Part shown: one piece after another, positions 54,240-64,000 of the stretch | How positions within the stretch are numbered: the stretch's first letter is position 1 | Layout of the letters: each line of letters begins with the position of its first letter | Origin: Closterium sp. NIES-65 | Taxonomy: Eukaryota; Streptophyta; Zygnematophyceae; Desmidiales; Closteriaceae | NCBI GenBank assembly: GCA_948144175.1 | Contig: CANXME010002067.1 | Coordinates: 1,984,001-2,048,000, forward strand | Direction: 5' to 3' | DNA length: 64,000 nucleotides | The notes under the pieces: generated by a model | What the model was told of the DNA's origin: nothing | Database searches by the model: none | Seen by the model: the letters and a program-made list of their open reading frames with translations, nothing else | Position numbers and translations under genes: made by a program

Positions 54240-55135
54240 TAGTTTCTTTCCCTCCCTCTCCCTATCCCTCCTTTCCTCCCTTCTTTCCTCCCTTCTTTAC
54301 TCCCTCTTCTCGTTCCTCCCTCCCGCCTCCCTCCCTCCCTCCCTTCCCCCCTCCCTCCCTCCCTCGCTCCCTCCCTCCCTCCCTCCCTCCCTCCCTCCCT
54401 CCCTCCCTCCCTCCCTCCCTCCCTCCCTCCCTCCCCCCCTCCCTCCCTCCCTCCCTCCCTCCCTCCCTCCCTCCTTCCCTCTCTCCCTCCCTGCCTCCTC
54501 CTCCCTCCCTCCCTCCCTCCCTCCCTCCCTCCCTCCCTCCCTCCCTCCCTCCCTCCCTCCCTCCCTCCCTCCCTCCCTCCCTCCCTCCCTCCCTCCCTCG
54601 CTCCCTCCCTCCCTCCCTCCCTCCCTCCGTTCCTCCTTCCGTTCCTCCCTCCTCTCCTCTCTCTCCCGCTTTAGTTTGTCTTTTGCTCAGTTCAAATCAC
54701 AATAACACAAGCTTTTGACTTTCGCTCATGGCCAAAAAAACTAATCCCATGCTCCTCTCTTCCTCTTTCCATCCCTCCCTCCCTTCCTCCCTCCCTCCCT
54801 CCCTCCCTCCCTCCCTCCCTCCCTCCTTCCATTCCTCCCTCCTCTCCTCTCTCTCCCGCTTTAGTTTGTCTTTTGCTCAGTTCAAATCACAATAACACAA
54901 GCTTTTGACTTTCGCTCATGGCCAAAAAAAACTAATCCCATGCTCCTCTCTTCCTCTTTCCATCCCTCCCTTCCTCCCTCCCTCCCTCCCTCCCTCCCTC
55001 CCTCCCTCCCTCCCTCCCTCCCTCCCTCCCTCCCTCCCTCCCTCCCTCCCTCCATCCCACCATCCCTCCTTCCCTCCATTCCCCCCTCCCTCCCTCCCTA
55101 TCTCCCTCCCTCCCTCCCTCTCCCTCCCTCATTCA
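54240..55135 (+). repeat. (CCCT)n arrays with a 190-bp higher-order duplication
   Basis: Three CCCT-rich tracts (about 54,240-54,655, 54,765-54,848 and 54,958-55,130) are separated by a non-repetitive segment present twice, beginning CTCTCCCGCTTTAGTTTGTC at 54,661 and 54,851. The higher-order period is therefore about 190 bp. The strand bias is extreme (almost pure pyrimidine on the plus strand). Confidence 0.95.
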
Positions 55136-55222
55136 ACCTGTGCCTTCTCTCTCGCCTCCCAATTGCATCCTCCTGTTCTCCCCAAGGAGCGTGCAAGGCA
55201 CTGGACTAGCCTCCCCCACCGT

Positions 55223-55285
55223 GCTCGAGGTGAGGCGTTGAGGTGGGGGTGAGGCGTTGAGGCGGGGGTGAGGCGTTGAGGCGGG
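55223..55285 (+). repeat. 19-bp minisatellite, three units
   Basis: Three tandem copies of GTGAGGCGTTGAGGCGGGG, the first with a T for C change. Confidence 0.9.
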
Positions 55286-55289
55286 GGTG

Positions 55290-56400
55290 ATGTGCTAGTA
55301 GTGGCACATCTTTCAGGTGTTTTCCCTGCTGGAGGCTCAAATTTTTCATGCCCTGTTCTGCCATGCTCTGACTGCTTTGCCTGCCTGCCTGCCTGCCATG
55401 CTTTACCTACCTGGTTGGTTTCCGCTCCCTCCTTTCTGGCGGCTTTTCCTCCTATGACCTCATTCCGCCCTCTTGTCTTCATCGCTCGCCCTCCCCTTAC
55501 CTCTTCTCCCCCTCCTCTCTTTTTCTGCTCTCCTTTCCCTCTCCGTCGCTCTTCCACTTTTTCTGTGACCATTCAGATCCCTCATGATCCTTCAGTTTTC
55601 ACCCTTTTCTGTTCGCCTTTCTCCTTTCTCAGCTCGCCCACTCCCAATGATTCATGTGCAAACTCATGCTTCATCCAGCCCTTTCTTCCCCTCGCCCCCT
55701 TTCTTTTCCCTTGCCCACTCTCCTTCCTGCCACCCTCTCTCTCTCTACGTTTCCTCTGCCGACTCTCCTCCCCTCCTCCCCGCCTTCTCCCTCCTCCCCA
55801 CTCTCCCCCAACCCCCCCCCCCCCCGGTCTCCTTCCCCTCGCCCCCTCTTCTTATCCCCGCCCTTCTCCTCCCCCCTTGGCCACTTTCCTCCCCCCCGCC
55901 CCCTTTCTGTTGGAGGCTGCCAGGAAGTCGTCGTGGAGTGGGGCGCTGTTCGGTGCTCCCAGTGACGGCCGGACCAGCAAGTGAGTGCTTCTTTGGAAGA
56001 TAGTTTGTGTGGGAAAAGGAGAGATTGTGTGTAATGCCTTCGTTCTTGCTTGGGCTGGCCCTGCCGCTCTCCCCACCGACAGCCGTGGCATTGGTTGGGG
56101 TGACCAGTTCCTGGTGGAGCGTGAACGATTTCCAACAAGCTCCAGGCAACCTGAAGCGCTGGAAACGAGCAACCTGTGTGGCTGTTTGGAGGGTGTAATG
56201 AGAGGTGGAGTGTGAGATTAGAGAGACAGCGGATCGAGTGGAGTGACAGAATTCCTGGTGGAGTGCGAGATTGACCCGGCGCTGGAGGTGGTCAACTATC
56301 CCTGCCAGCCGTGCAAACATCCAGCTGATGTGCAACATTCCTTTCCCCACTTGGCCACCCTTCTTCCCCACTGACAGGCGGCGCGTTGAAGTGACAAAGT
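55290..56400. other. No gene supported
   Basis: Pyrimidine-rich sequence including a C run at about 55,815-55,826. A short GC-rich open stretch at about 55,910-55,980 (with SSWSGALFGAP) ends at a GTGAGT donor-like site and could be an exon. Evidence is too thin to call it. Confidence 0.3.
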
Positions 56401-56403
56401 TGC

Positions 56404-56540
56404 TGGCGGAGAGGGTTGCTGGGGGAGAGGGTTGCTGGGGGAGAGGGTTGCTGGGGGAGAGGGTTGCTGGGGGAGAGGGTTGCTGGGGGAGAGGGTTGCT
56501 GGCGGAGAGGGTTGCTGGGGGAGAGGGTTGCTGGGGGAGC
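56404..56540 (+). repeat. 16-bp minisatellite, about nine units
   Basis: Tandem units GGAGAGGGTTGCTGGG with occasional GGCGGAG variants. No coding function is inferred. Confidence 0.9.
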
Positions 56541-56599
56541 AAGTTCGATCTGGGTCTGGAGGTGAACAACTTCCTGCACTGCACCTGCCAGCCGTGCAG

Positions 56600-57310
56600 A
56601 TCCACGCCAGCATGGCAGCCTCGCTGGCAGAGAAGAAGCAGAAGCGTGTGCTGTTTGAGGGGCTCATGGATCGGATCAAGCACATGCTGCCACCCGCTGA
56701 CATGGATGAGGTGAGAAGCACTGTCTCTGCAGTCTCTGGATCGGACAGGCTCATGGGTCGAGAGCATGCACTTGATCCGATCCATGAGCCAAGCACAGTC
56801 TCTGCACACTTGGTCACGCCCTCTCCCTCTGTCTGAGAGAAGCACCAGCACCTCGTGCTGTTTCCAGGGCTCATGCACCGCATGCCTGCCAAAAGCCTGG
56901 TAGCATGATTTGTGGGATGTGCGACAGAGATCTGGCGTGCCTACTGGTTTCTGATGCGGCTACTAGTCTCGAACGCTGCTAATGGTTGTATGAGTGGAGG
57001 GTGTCTCAACAACCTCGCGTGTTGCACTCCTCTCCAAACCTCACTTTTCCAATCGTGTTTTTTCCAAACCTCATTCCTTTCACCTCCCCCCTCCTCCTTC
57101 CCTCCTCTTTCTCTCCCCCCTCATCCCATCATCTGCACACGTGTCCACAGGTGATTGGAGCAACAGGGATGGTCTACACCCACGCTGCTGTCAAGCTGTC
57201 AGATCTCTCCCTGACCTTTACCAGGCAGCAAGACATGTCCCGATCTGTGAAGCTGCCCAAGGAGAAAATCACCGACTCATCCACATGCTGTCAGACGAGC
57301 ACAAGTGAAT
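56600..57310 (+). CDS. Two possible exons of an unknown gene
   Basis: Exon 1 at 56,600-56,710 (37 codons, phase 0) lies between CCGTGCAG and GAG|GTGAGAAG and contains KKQKRVLFEGLMDRIKHML. Exon 2 from 57,151, after GTCCACAG, begins VIGATGMVYTHAAVKLSDL. The two join in frame. In a second frame exon 2 ends RLIHMLSDEHK before GTGAAT, resembling RIKHMLPPADMDE at the end of exon 1. Splice borders and composition make coding plausible. I recognise no protein family, and the upstream and downstream exons are not established. Confidence 0.3.
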
Positions 57311-57489
57311 CTTTTGGTTTTCCTAAGTCTGTTAATATCAGTCTGTTACAGTTAAGTAAGTCTGTTAGCTTTCATCCCACTGTCTGCGCACATGCTCTCA
57401 TCCACATGCTGCCAGACGGGCTTGAGGGAGTTACTTGACCTAATGGTCCTCTGATGGCCATAATTGCTTCTTCTTCCCTTCTGTAACTG

Positions 57490-57850
57490 CTCTGTCATAA
57501 TCTCGAAGAATAGTGTCAAAAGGAGCGCCACTGTTGCGTCATTTGGACACCGTATGAGCTGACTCAGCAATTGCACTAACATTGCTCACCATCATCTCTC
57601 ATGCCTCCTATGGGCGATGGCAAGTCGAGCGAGGGTCGGCGCGCTTCGCTAGCTGCTCCTTGAGCACCGAGAAAAATTCGTAGCGCCGCGTTTATTGCGA
57701 GAAATTCGTCGCATGCGTCGCAGCGAATCGAATGGCGTCAAAAGACGATCAAGAGAGCCGTCAACTTGCCGCTTTTGAGAATTCTGGTGCCATTGTCACC
57801 TCCTTCGATGCTGGTTGGAGGGTTGTCTTCTCCCTCCCTGCTCCTCTCCC
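57490..57850 (+). repeat. Diverged duplicate of 51250-51600
   Basis: See the left copy. This copy includes the open start MASKDDQESRQLAAFENSGA at 57,732, which stays open to about 57,830 before pyrimidine-rich intron-like DNA. It is a possible first exon of an unknown gene. Confidence 0.45.
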
Positions 57851-57924
57851 CATGCCTTCGCCCCCGTTCCTCCCAGCTTTTTCTCCTCATCCTCATTCTG
57901 TGCTTGTCGTGCGCGATAGAAAAA

Positions 57925-58090
57925 TTCCGGGCGGGGGGGGGGGGGGGGGGGGTAGAGTCTGGCGCGGGGGAGGGGAGATGTGGGGGAGGCTGGGAGAGGG
58001 CTGGAAGATGGGAGAGAGGGGGGGAAGTGGTGGAAAGAGGGGGGGAGGTGGTGGAAAGAGGGGGGGAGGTGGTGGAAGGCATGGAGAACA
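57925..58090 (+). repeat. G-rich tract and about 21-bp minisatellite
   Basis: A run of about 21 G at 57,931-57,951 is followed by GGGGGAGG-type sequence and three tandem copies of GGTGGTGGAAAGAGGGGGGG. Strong strand asymmetry. Confidence 0.9.
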
Positions 58091-58436
58091 AAAGCAGGTG
58101 CGTTGCACCAGGGAAGAGGGGAGAAGTGGTGAAGGGGAGGGAGGGGGGAGGGGGAAGGGGGTTGATTGGTGATGAAAGTGTGAGGGTTGCGCAGCGAGGA
58201 GAAATGAGTGACGATGGTGATTGCAAACAGCCGTGTTTTGCTCAATTCCCGACCCCTCTCACTTCTTCACCCCCCGCCAACCGTGCGGAATTGATCGATC
58301 AGATGTGCACACACTATGCGACATTCCCCACTCTTAGCTTCCCCCACTGTTCCCCTCCACTCTATCCCCGCCATTTCCCCTCTTCCCCCTCCCCTTCTCC
58401 CCATTCCCCCACCTCTTCTTGTTCCCCCTGCAGGTG

Positions 58437-58895
58437 TGCGAGGATGCGTGCCTGCGTACCGCATGGTACAAGCCGGTGCTGAAACGTCTCAAAACATCCC
58501 CGCCCTTCCCATCTATGACCCCCATCTGCTTGGTGTGCTGCAGGTGTGAGCACCACATGGTAGCACACTGAATGGTTCTGCAGAAGCATGTGCTGCAATA
58601 TCTTGAAACACCCTCGCCCTTTCTCTCCCCTCCACACCCGTTCCTCCCCCCCCGTGTCCCTGTCCTCCGCCCGCCAGGTTTGCACCAACTGTCTGCCAGC
58701 AGGTCGCCTGGTGCAGTTGTTTGAGACATCTCGAAGCATCCCCCTTTGTCCCTCTCCCCTATCCCTTGCGCACCTCTCCTCCGCCCGCCAGGTGTGTGAG
58801 GACTGCATGCGCAGCACCATGCGACCGCATGCCAGCTTGCGCAGACCGCATGGGGCTGCGCAAGCTGGCGCGAGTGGCCGCGGCTACGGGTGAGC
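58437..58895 (+). CDS. Possible short cysteine-containing exons, unknown gene
   Basis: Three segments follow pyrimidine-rich AG borders and begin with similar codons: VCEDACLRTAWYK (58,434), VCTNCLPAG (58,680) and VCEDCMRSTMRP (58,792). The last ends near a GGTGAGCC donor-like site. The repetition of VC(E/T)(D/N)xC after each acceptor suggests duplicated small exons. Frames alternative to these are also open and no known zinc-binding domain matches. Confidence 0.2.
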
Positions 58896-58899
58896 CATG

Positions 58900-59924
58900 G
58901 GAATTGCAGGGATGATACGGGTAAGCGATTGGGGGGCGGGGAGGAGGGGAAGAGGGGATTAGGAGAGGGGGGGGGGATAAACTCTGGTGGCACAGGACAC
59001 GCATGGCCACGCATACAGGTGAGTGAGGGCAGGGGGCGAGGGTATAGGCAGGATATCAAAAGGATTAACAGTTGGGGGCTGAAAGGGATACGGGGGTCGT
59101 AAGAGGCGATGGCTTGGTCAAAAAGGTGAGGTGAACGATGCAAGCCGTGAGAAGTTTCTCCTTTGTGCTCTGCCACGCCTCTCCCCTACCCCTTTCTCCC
59201 ACAAGAAACAACAGCCCCCGAGGAGGCAGTGGAATCCGATGGGCAGCGCACGCCGTCTCTTTCTGACGTCCCTCCTTTAAAAGCCACTCTCTGACCCCTC
59301 TCTCCTACCCACCCACCTCGGTCTTCCCCCTTTTCTCTCCTCCGTCGCCCGGCCCATGCCAGGAGTAGCCCGCCCTTGATGAGGCAGTGGGATCGGGAGG
59401 CCATTGTGGTGAGGGTGATGAAGGGCTGGAAACGCGGGGGGAACGGAGTCATTAAGGCGGAGAGCTGGTTCACGTCTTCTGGACCGAGAGCAAATGCGTG
59501 TGGCGCATCCAGCCTTCTCATGTTGATCTGGTCGCTAATCTCTGCGGATTCGTCATGGGTCCCCATCGCCTTGTATTGAACCTGCCTCTACCGAATCAGC
59601 TTTATAGCTTGTATCAATACCACTGCCATTGGCACTCCATTCACCACATGATACCATATCCCGTTAACCCATTACCCTATCATCCTTTCACCCCACCATC
59701 CCATTACCTCATTCCTCTGTCATTCCATCGCACCATCAAACCATTTCCCCATCACATCATCATCTTATCACCCCATTATTCCCTGCCATGCCCTTGCACG
59801 GGCTCTGGCACTTTCATTAACTACAGCTCTGTCCTCCAGACTGATTGCTCCTGTTGATGCCTCCGCAGTAGCCCATGGGATAAGTTTTTTTTTTTGGTTC
59901 AGAAGAATAAGTGACCCACACGAC
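58900..59924. other. No gene supported
   Basis: A segment at 59,376-59,560 is open on both strands (plus strand with RQWDREAIVVRVMKGWKRGG, minus strand with LGPEDVNQLSALMTPFPP) and may be part of a gene. It cannot be assigned. 59,640-59,790 is a degenerate CCATTACC/CATCCC pyrimidine repeat. Confidence 0.3.
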
Positions 59925-60360
59925 TGTTGGAAACAATAAGTCTTAGTGCGCTTCTGTCGTGTCAAAACCCAAGACACTAGCGAAGCAGTCCGAATCGAAG
60001 CATCGAGTCAAACCTCGGAGGTTAGGGTAACCGCCTGGAGGTTACGGGAAAGTCAAAGGTCAGTGACCTTTGACTCGACAATTACAGCGCGACAGTTAAG
60101 GACACACAACTGACTCGTTACAGAGCAGTTGCCCGAGTCGCACTGTATCGAATCGCAACAGCAAATACAGTTATCTATCCATTCGTATTCCCTGTACTCT
60201 TATATAAAACCTTGTATTTGCTTGTTTAATTTAATCCACTTTGCTCTCACACACTAGTGCAAGGTCGGTTCACAAACTTCATTAAACGCTTCCGCTATTA
60301 CAAATATCCTACCCAGAGTTATCCTCTGCAAAGATCCTTAAGGGCTTTCTCAGCCCAACA
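59925..60360 (+). repeat. 5' LTR of copia element 4
   Basis: A 436-bp LTR beginning TGTTGGAAAC and ending CAGCCCAACA (inverted TGTTGG/CCAACA borders). It is unrelated in sequence to the LTRs of copies 1-3. The 3' LTR lies beyond the window. Confidence 0.8.
60201..60209 (+). promoter_or_regulatory. TATA box in the LTR of element 4
   Basis: TATATAAAA in the middle of the LTR, in the expected place for the retrotransposon promoter. Transcription would start some 30 bp downstream, at the U3/R border. Confidence 0.5.
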
Positions 60361-60372
60361 TGGTATGAGAGC
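60361..60372 (+). other. Primer-binding site of copia element 4
   Basis: TGGTATGAGAGC immediately after the LTR, one mismatch from the canonical TGGTATCAGAGC. Confidence 0.8.
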
Positions 60373-62326
60373 TGACAGGGGAAAACTCTAACTTTTTGAT
60401 TATTACAAGACATGGCAACAAACAAGGAAAGGAGCTTCCCTAATGGCTCCTCGGGTACTACTCCTACTCCACCACCAGCCTCTGGCCTGCAGACAGAGGA
60501 AGGCACGGCAGTAAGACCAAGGGGAACGTCAACCGAGACCCCCACGAACCATCCTTCTGACTTCGACCAGAGCATGATGGAGAAATTTTTCTCCTTCATG
60601 TCCTTCTACGAGCAACACCAGCAGTCGGGACCTGCACAGACACACAACAGCAACAACGGAGCGACACCCATGAGCCTTGACGGATCGTCATATGCGCGAG
60701 GGAATCAACAGCAGCAACCCACCTTTGCCCCGTACGAGCGCGGGTCGATCAGCTTCCTGCCTCAACATTCACCTGCGCAAGACAAACCAATGGACGCTTT
60801 ACAAGTTCAGTCACAATTCGCGCATGTCCTGAAACTGCAAACATCAAGACCCTTCGACGGAAAGGACTTCTTCACCTGGTCCTTTGAATTCGAGCTGATG
60901 ATGGAGGGCGCGCAGATACTCGGCTTCTTCGACGGATCCCTGCGGTATCCAGCAAACGGCACACAGTATGAGAAGCAGCAGTATACGTATCAATCGATGA
61001 TGGCGTATACTATTCTACTTAGAAACATCACACCAACTCAGCAGCAGAACATTCGCTCTTACCGGAACTTCGGCAACTCGGCGGAACTCACGTACGGTCA
61101 TCTGAAGAACCTGTATCAGGCAACAGACAGTGTAAGCCAGAGCAGGTTAATGGCGCAATTGACAACAGTTGAAATGAAACCAGGAGAAAAGGGACTGGCG
61201 TATATCAGCCGATGTCGCAAATTGCGCGACAAGCTTCTTCGATGCGGAGGATCAATCTCTGAAGACGCCTTCGTGACAGTCATCATCGGTGGCCTCGGTC
61301 CTCAGTGGCGCGCCACCAAAGCAATTCTTCGAGCCCACGGAAGAATCTCTGAAGCAGCACTTTGCGTCGAAATCCACGCCGAGCAGCAGTACATGGACCT
61401 CCAAGAAGAAAGGCACAAGAAAAAGGCATTAGCACCGGAGTTCGCTTTCCATACTCAGCGACGACACAACTACTACAACAACCGACAGCAGCAGCCGAAG
61501 CCAGTACCTCCGTTTTGTCACATCTGCAAAACATCAGGACATCCACGCACGCATTGCCCGTCCCGTCAGATAACACCACAGCGACAACTGCGGCCTTCAA
61601 GCTCCCAAGTTGCTTCGACACAAGCAAGTCCGACAACCACGATTCAAGCTTCAACGACTTCAACTGGACAACCTGCACAAGGAGCAAGAAACATAGTCAA
61701 CTGCATGGTCAAGATAAACGATTCTTGCATAACAGAGTCACCACCCCACTACTCACCAGAAGAGGAGCTCGACAACAGGACACCCCGCCGCGAATCACTC
61801 CACCCGAATCCGACTTACGCCGCCATCGCTCAAAGTGAACCGTCCGGCCAAGACACTTGGTTCTTGGATAGTTGCTGCGGGCAACACATGTGCTCGTCCG
61901 GACGCTTCGTACAACGCGAACACCGACTCCAACGAGAAGTTGTCATCACAGTCGCCAACAATCAAAACCTGCGCACACGACGACAAGGAGTGGTACAGCT
62001 TCAGTCAAGAGAAACAAATGTCATACTGCACATGTCAAAGGTACTCATCGCTGAAGGACTCGGTTACAACTTACTGAGTGTTAGCCAGTTGATGGCGAAG
62101 GGGATTCACCTGGAAGCCGACAGCACCACCCAAGAGTTCAAGCTATACCACGGGAGAGGCGGTCTCTACATCGGGAAAGCAGTATTGAAGAACAACGTCT
62201 TCGTCCTCGACTTCGTTCCTGACCTGGGCACTGCAGACAGCGACGCCATCGTGAATTTTACTGACTGGACACACCCTCCAGATCTCGACCCCGACTTCAG
62301 CCCGGGAGGTTTTTGGTACTCCCACA

Positions 62327-62456
62327 TGACAAAGTTTGAAGAAAGAAAGAGGATTGAACTAGCAAGAATGAGGATACAAATAGCAAACCCTAGAAGGGTT
62401 GTACTCGCTATAGAGCACCCCACTACAGGCTAGAACAATAAGATAATATTCTGACA
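62327..62456 (-). repeat. 3' LTR of the TRIM
   Basis: 130 bp. The variant TGACAAAGTTTGAAG distinguishes it from the other LTR. Confidence 0.9.
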
Positions 62457-63284
62457 CACCCCCATAGCCAAAGTGGGGTGTAATCAGCAGAGCAGGCAAA
62501 GCAATACAAGCTCAGGGTGGATCACAATGTCACCACACATTCTGAGCACAAGTTCAAGAAGAAATAGTTTAGAGTTCACAATTATAAGCAAAGCTAGTGG
62601 TAGTCACAACGGGCAAGTGAGGAGGAGGAGGGAGAGTGAGGGGAGAGGAGATAGGAGGCGACGGCTGAAGCTGCAGACACACGGGCAACAGGAGGCAGAC
62701 TGGCACAGCGGCTACCGGACAGCGCCCGGACTACAGGAGTAACAGGCCCCGCGGCTCAAATAGCGGCGGACGGGCAACGGACCCACAGGCGGCTGGCGTA
62801 GAAGTCTAGCTCACTGGGCTACCGGGACAGCGCCCCGGACTACAGGTGCTGCTGACGACAAACTGGCAACCTCCGCTCATCCTCCCGCACACAGTCCCAC
62901 CCCCCTGATACACACCCACTGCTACACCGCTAGCTCTACTCCCACGCACCCCCCCTTAAACCCTAAACCCCAGTCTCCCACACAACCACCCCCCTTAGCG
63001 ACAGCTGCAGCAGTGGGAGACGAAGGAGGAGGAGGAGCAAGGGAGGAAGGCACACCGGCCACCCCCATACCCGCCACCCCACAGCTCGCCCCTCCCGTCG
63101 TCCGTCGAGGCGACCTGAGGGGGCCGCTTGCGGGCAAAGAACCGCCGCGCGCCTCGGGGCGCACGGCGGGCAGAAAACCGCCGCGCGCCTCGGGGCGCAC
63201 GGCGGGAGGAAAAAGTAGCAGCGGAAGCGAGGTGGTAACCCACCCACAGGATCGATCCAAGGGGATCGACCTGCTCTGATAGCA

Positions 63285-63414
63285 TGACAAAATTAGAAGA
63301 AAGAAAGAGGATTGAACTAGCAAGAATGAGGATACAAATAGCAAACCCTAGAAGGGTTGTACTCGCTATAGAGCACCCCACTACAGGCTAGAACAATAAG
63401 ATAATATTCTGACA
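63285..63414 (-). repeat. 5' LTR of the TRIM
   Basis: 130 bp, with TGACAAAATTAGAAG at its edge and otherwise the same as the left LTR. The primer site directly abuts it. Confidence 0.9.
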
Positions 63415-63475
63415 CCACACTATCCCTGAAGCAGAACGAACACGAGCGTTAGCGACGATTCAACAAACAACAGAA

Positions 63476-63650
63476 GCAGAGACAACATCGGCAGCAGCAA
63501 CAACATCGGCAGCCGCAACAACATCGGCAGCAGCAACAACATCGGCAGCAGCAGCAACAACATTGGCAGCAGCAACAACATCGGCAGCAGCAACAACATC
63601 GGCAGCAGCAGCAACAACATCGAGAGCAGCGACAACATCAGCAGCAACAG
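63476..63650 (+). repeat. 15-bp coding repeat in element 4
   Basis: About eleven units of GCAGCAACAACATCG or close variants (some with an extra GCA), in frame with gag-pol and encoding Ala-Ala-Thr-Thr-Ser. All unit lengths are multiples of three, so the frame is kept. Confidence 0.9.
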
Positions 63651-64000
63651 GAACAACGACACCAGTCACAGTCGACGAAGCACCACCAACACCCGCACAA
63701 CAGCTAAATCCGACTTAACGCGAAGTCCACCGAAGCGCCAACTTCGTCGCCAGTTTTTACTCCAACTCCGACGCATACCAACGTTCACCCGGACACCGCG
63801 CCTCGGAAGAAATCTGGCACGCACGCACAGGACATCCAAGTAACACGGTTTTAAATAACACGATAAGAGCAAGAGTTCTTGACAAAGACTCTCTACTTCT
63901 ACCCGACGGCAGAGAACTCCAAAAGGCACGAGGGACTTGCCTTACATGCCCCGAAGCTGACTTACCTCATCGACCATTCGCTCCACATCACAACCCGAGC

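Larger units (their letters stand above)
62327..63414 (-). mobile_element. TRIM (terminal-repeat retrotransposon in miniature), 1,088 bp
   Basis: Two 130-bp LTRs (62,327-62,456 and 63,285-63,414) start TGACAAA and end TTCTGACA and differ at only about two bases. A primer-binding site lies next to the right LTR (63,273-63,284, minus strand TGCTATCAGAGC). A minus-strand purine-rich tract (TATGGGGGTG) lies next to the left LTR. A perfect 5-bp duplication CCACA flanks the element (62,322-62,326 and 63,415-63,419). The interior codes for nothing recognisable, so it must be moved by proteins of another element. The near-identical LTRs indicate a recent insertion. Confidence 0.9.
60412..64000 (+). 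pseudogene. gag-pol of copia element 4, interrupted by a TRIM and cut by the window edge
   Basis: Starts ATGGCAACAAAC 40 nt after the primer site. Residues 120-340 form a UBN2-type Gag (FDGKDFFTWSFEFELMMEG...). A CCHC knuckle CHICKTSGHPRTHC lies near residue 369. A protease region near 484 reads WFLDSCCGQHM, with Cys where copia proteases have Gly after Asp-Ser. After codon 638 the frame enters the TRIM and ends artificially at 62,433. Beyond the TRIM (63,420 on) the original frame continues without shift: a Thr/Ser/Ala-rich repeat, one TAA at 63,716-63,718, then a pre-integrase region with WHARTGH and CLTCPE. Integrase, RT and RNase H would follow outside the window. Confidence 0.85.

Noticed and set aside
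53995..55252. Long Pro-Ser-Leu open frames
   Set aside because: By-products of the CCCT arrays.
60412..62433. 673-codon frame as a complete native protein
   Set aside because: The last 35 or so codons come from the TRIM LTR. The native protein continues beyond the insertion.

Overview
This is eukaryotic, streptophyte-like DNA from a transposon-rich nuclear genome, either a land plant or a charophyte green alga. I cannot name the species. The plant-like features are Ty1/copia elements with initiator-Met-tRNA primer sites, hAT transposons with 8-bp target duplications, a TRIM-type mini-retroelement, and leucine-rich-repeat exons of 72 bp in the plant LRR-receptor style. I found no rRNA or tRNA gene, no CRISPR array and no prokaryotic gene organisation. 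Layout, left to right: 0-38 kb carries a dispersed minus-strand series of seven LRR exons (about 37.4, 25.3, 21.3, 17.7, 9.5, 7.2 and 1.1 kb). Six are exactly 72 nt and one is 69 nt. All keep splice-like borders, and five (A-E) sit in homologous intron-like sequence, so exon plus intron was duplicated as a unit. The spaces between them are packed with transposons: a complete copia element (9.6-17.4 kb, TSD GATAG), itself hit by three hAT MITEs; an hAT element with an intact 758-codon transposase gene (27.5-30.4 kb); a 4.4-kb hAT element with a broken, intron-containing transposase gene (31.6-36.1 kb, perfect TSD AGTCCATG); and many of their internally deleted relatives. From 38.3 to 48.0 kb two truncated copies of the same copia family lie head to head as an imperfect palindrome with arms of about 4 kb. 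About 2 kb of the arms looks identical, including a shared nonsense codon. From 48 to 59.9 kb no gene could be identified with confidence. This part holds long simple-sequence arrays (GGGAT, CCCT, several minisatellites), a 347-bp MITE, a roughly 350-bp duplicated segment and a few possible exons of unknown function. From 59.9 kb to the window edge a fourth, different copia element starts (LTR, primer site, gag, protease). It is interrupted by a 1,088-bp TRIM with a perfect CCACA duplication, continues in frame beyond it, and runs off the window. The mobile elements form a readable history: LRR intron duplication, then copia insertion, then hAT MITE insertion into the copia copies. Four distinct hAT-type lineages each carry their own short palindromic motif repeated near the ends, probably transposase binding sites. 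The only candidate for host function is the LRR series, which could be one giant gene or a scatter of duplicated exon fragments; the sequence alone does not decide.
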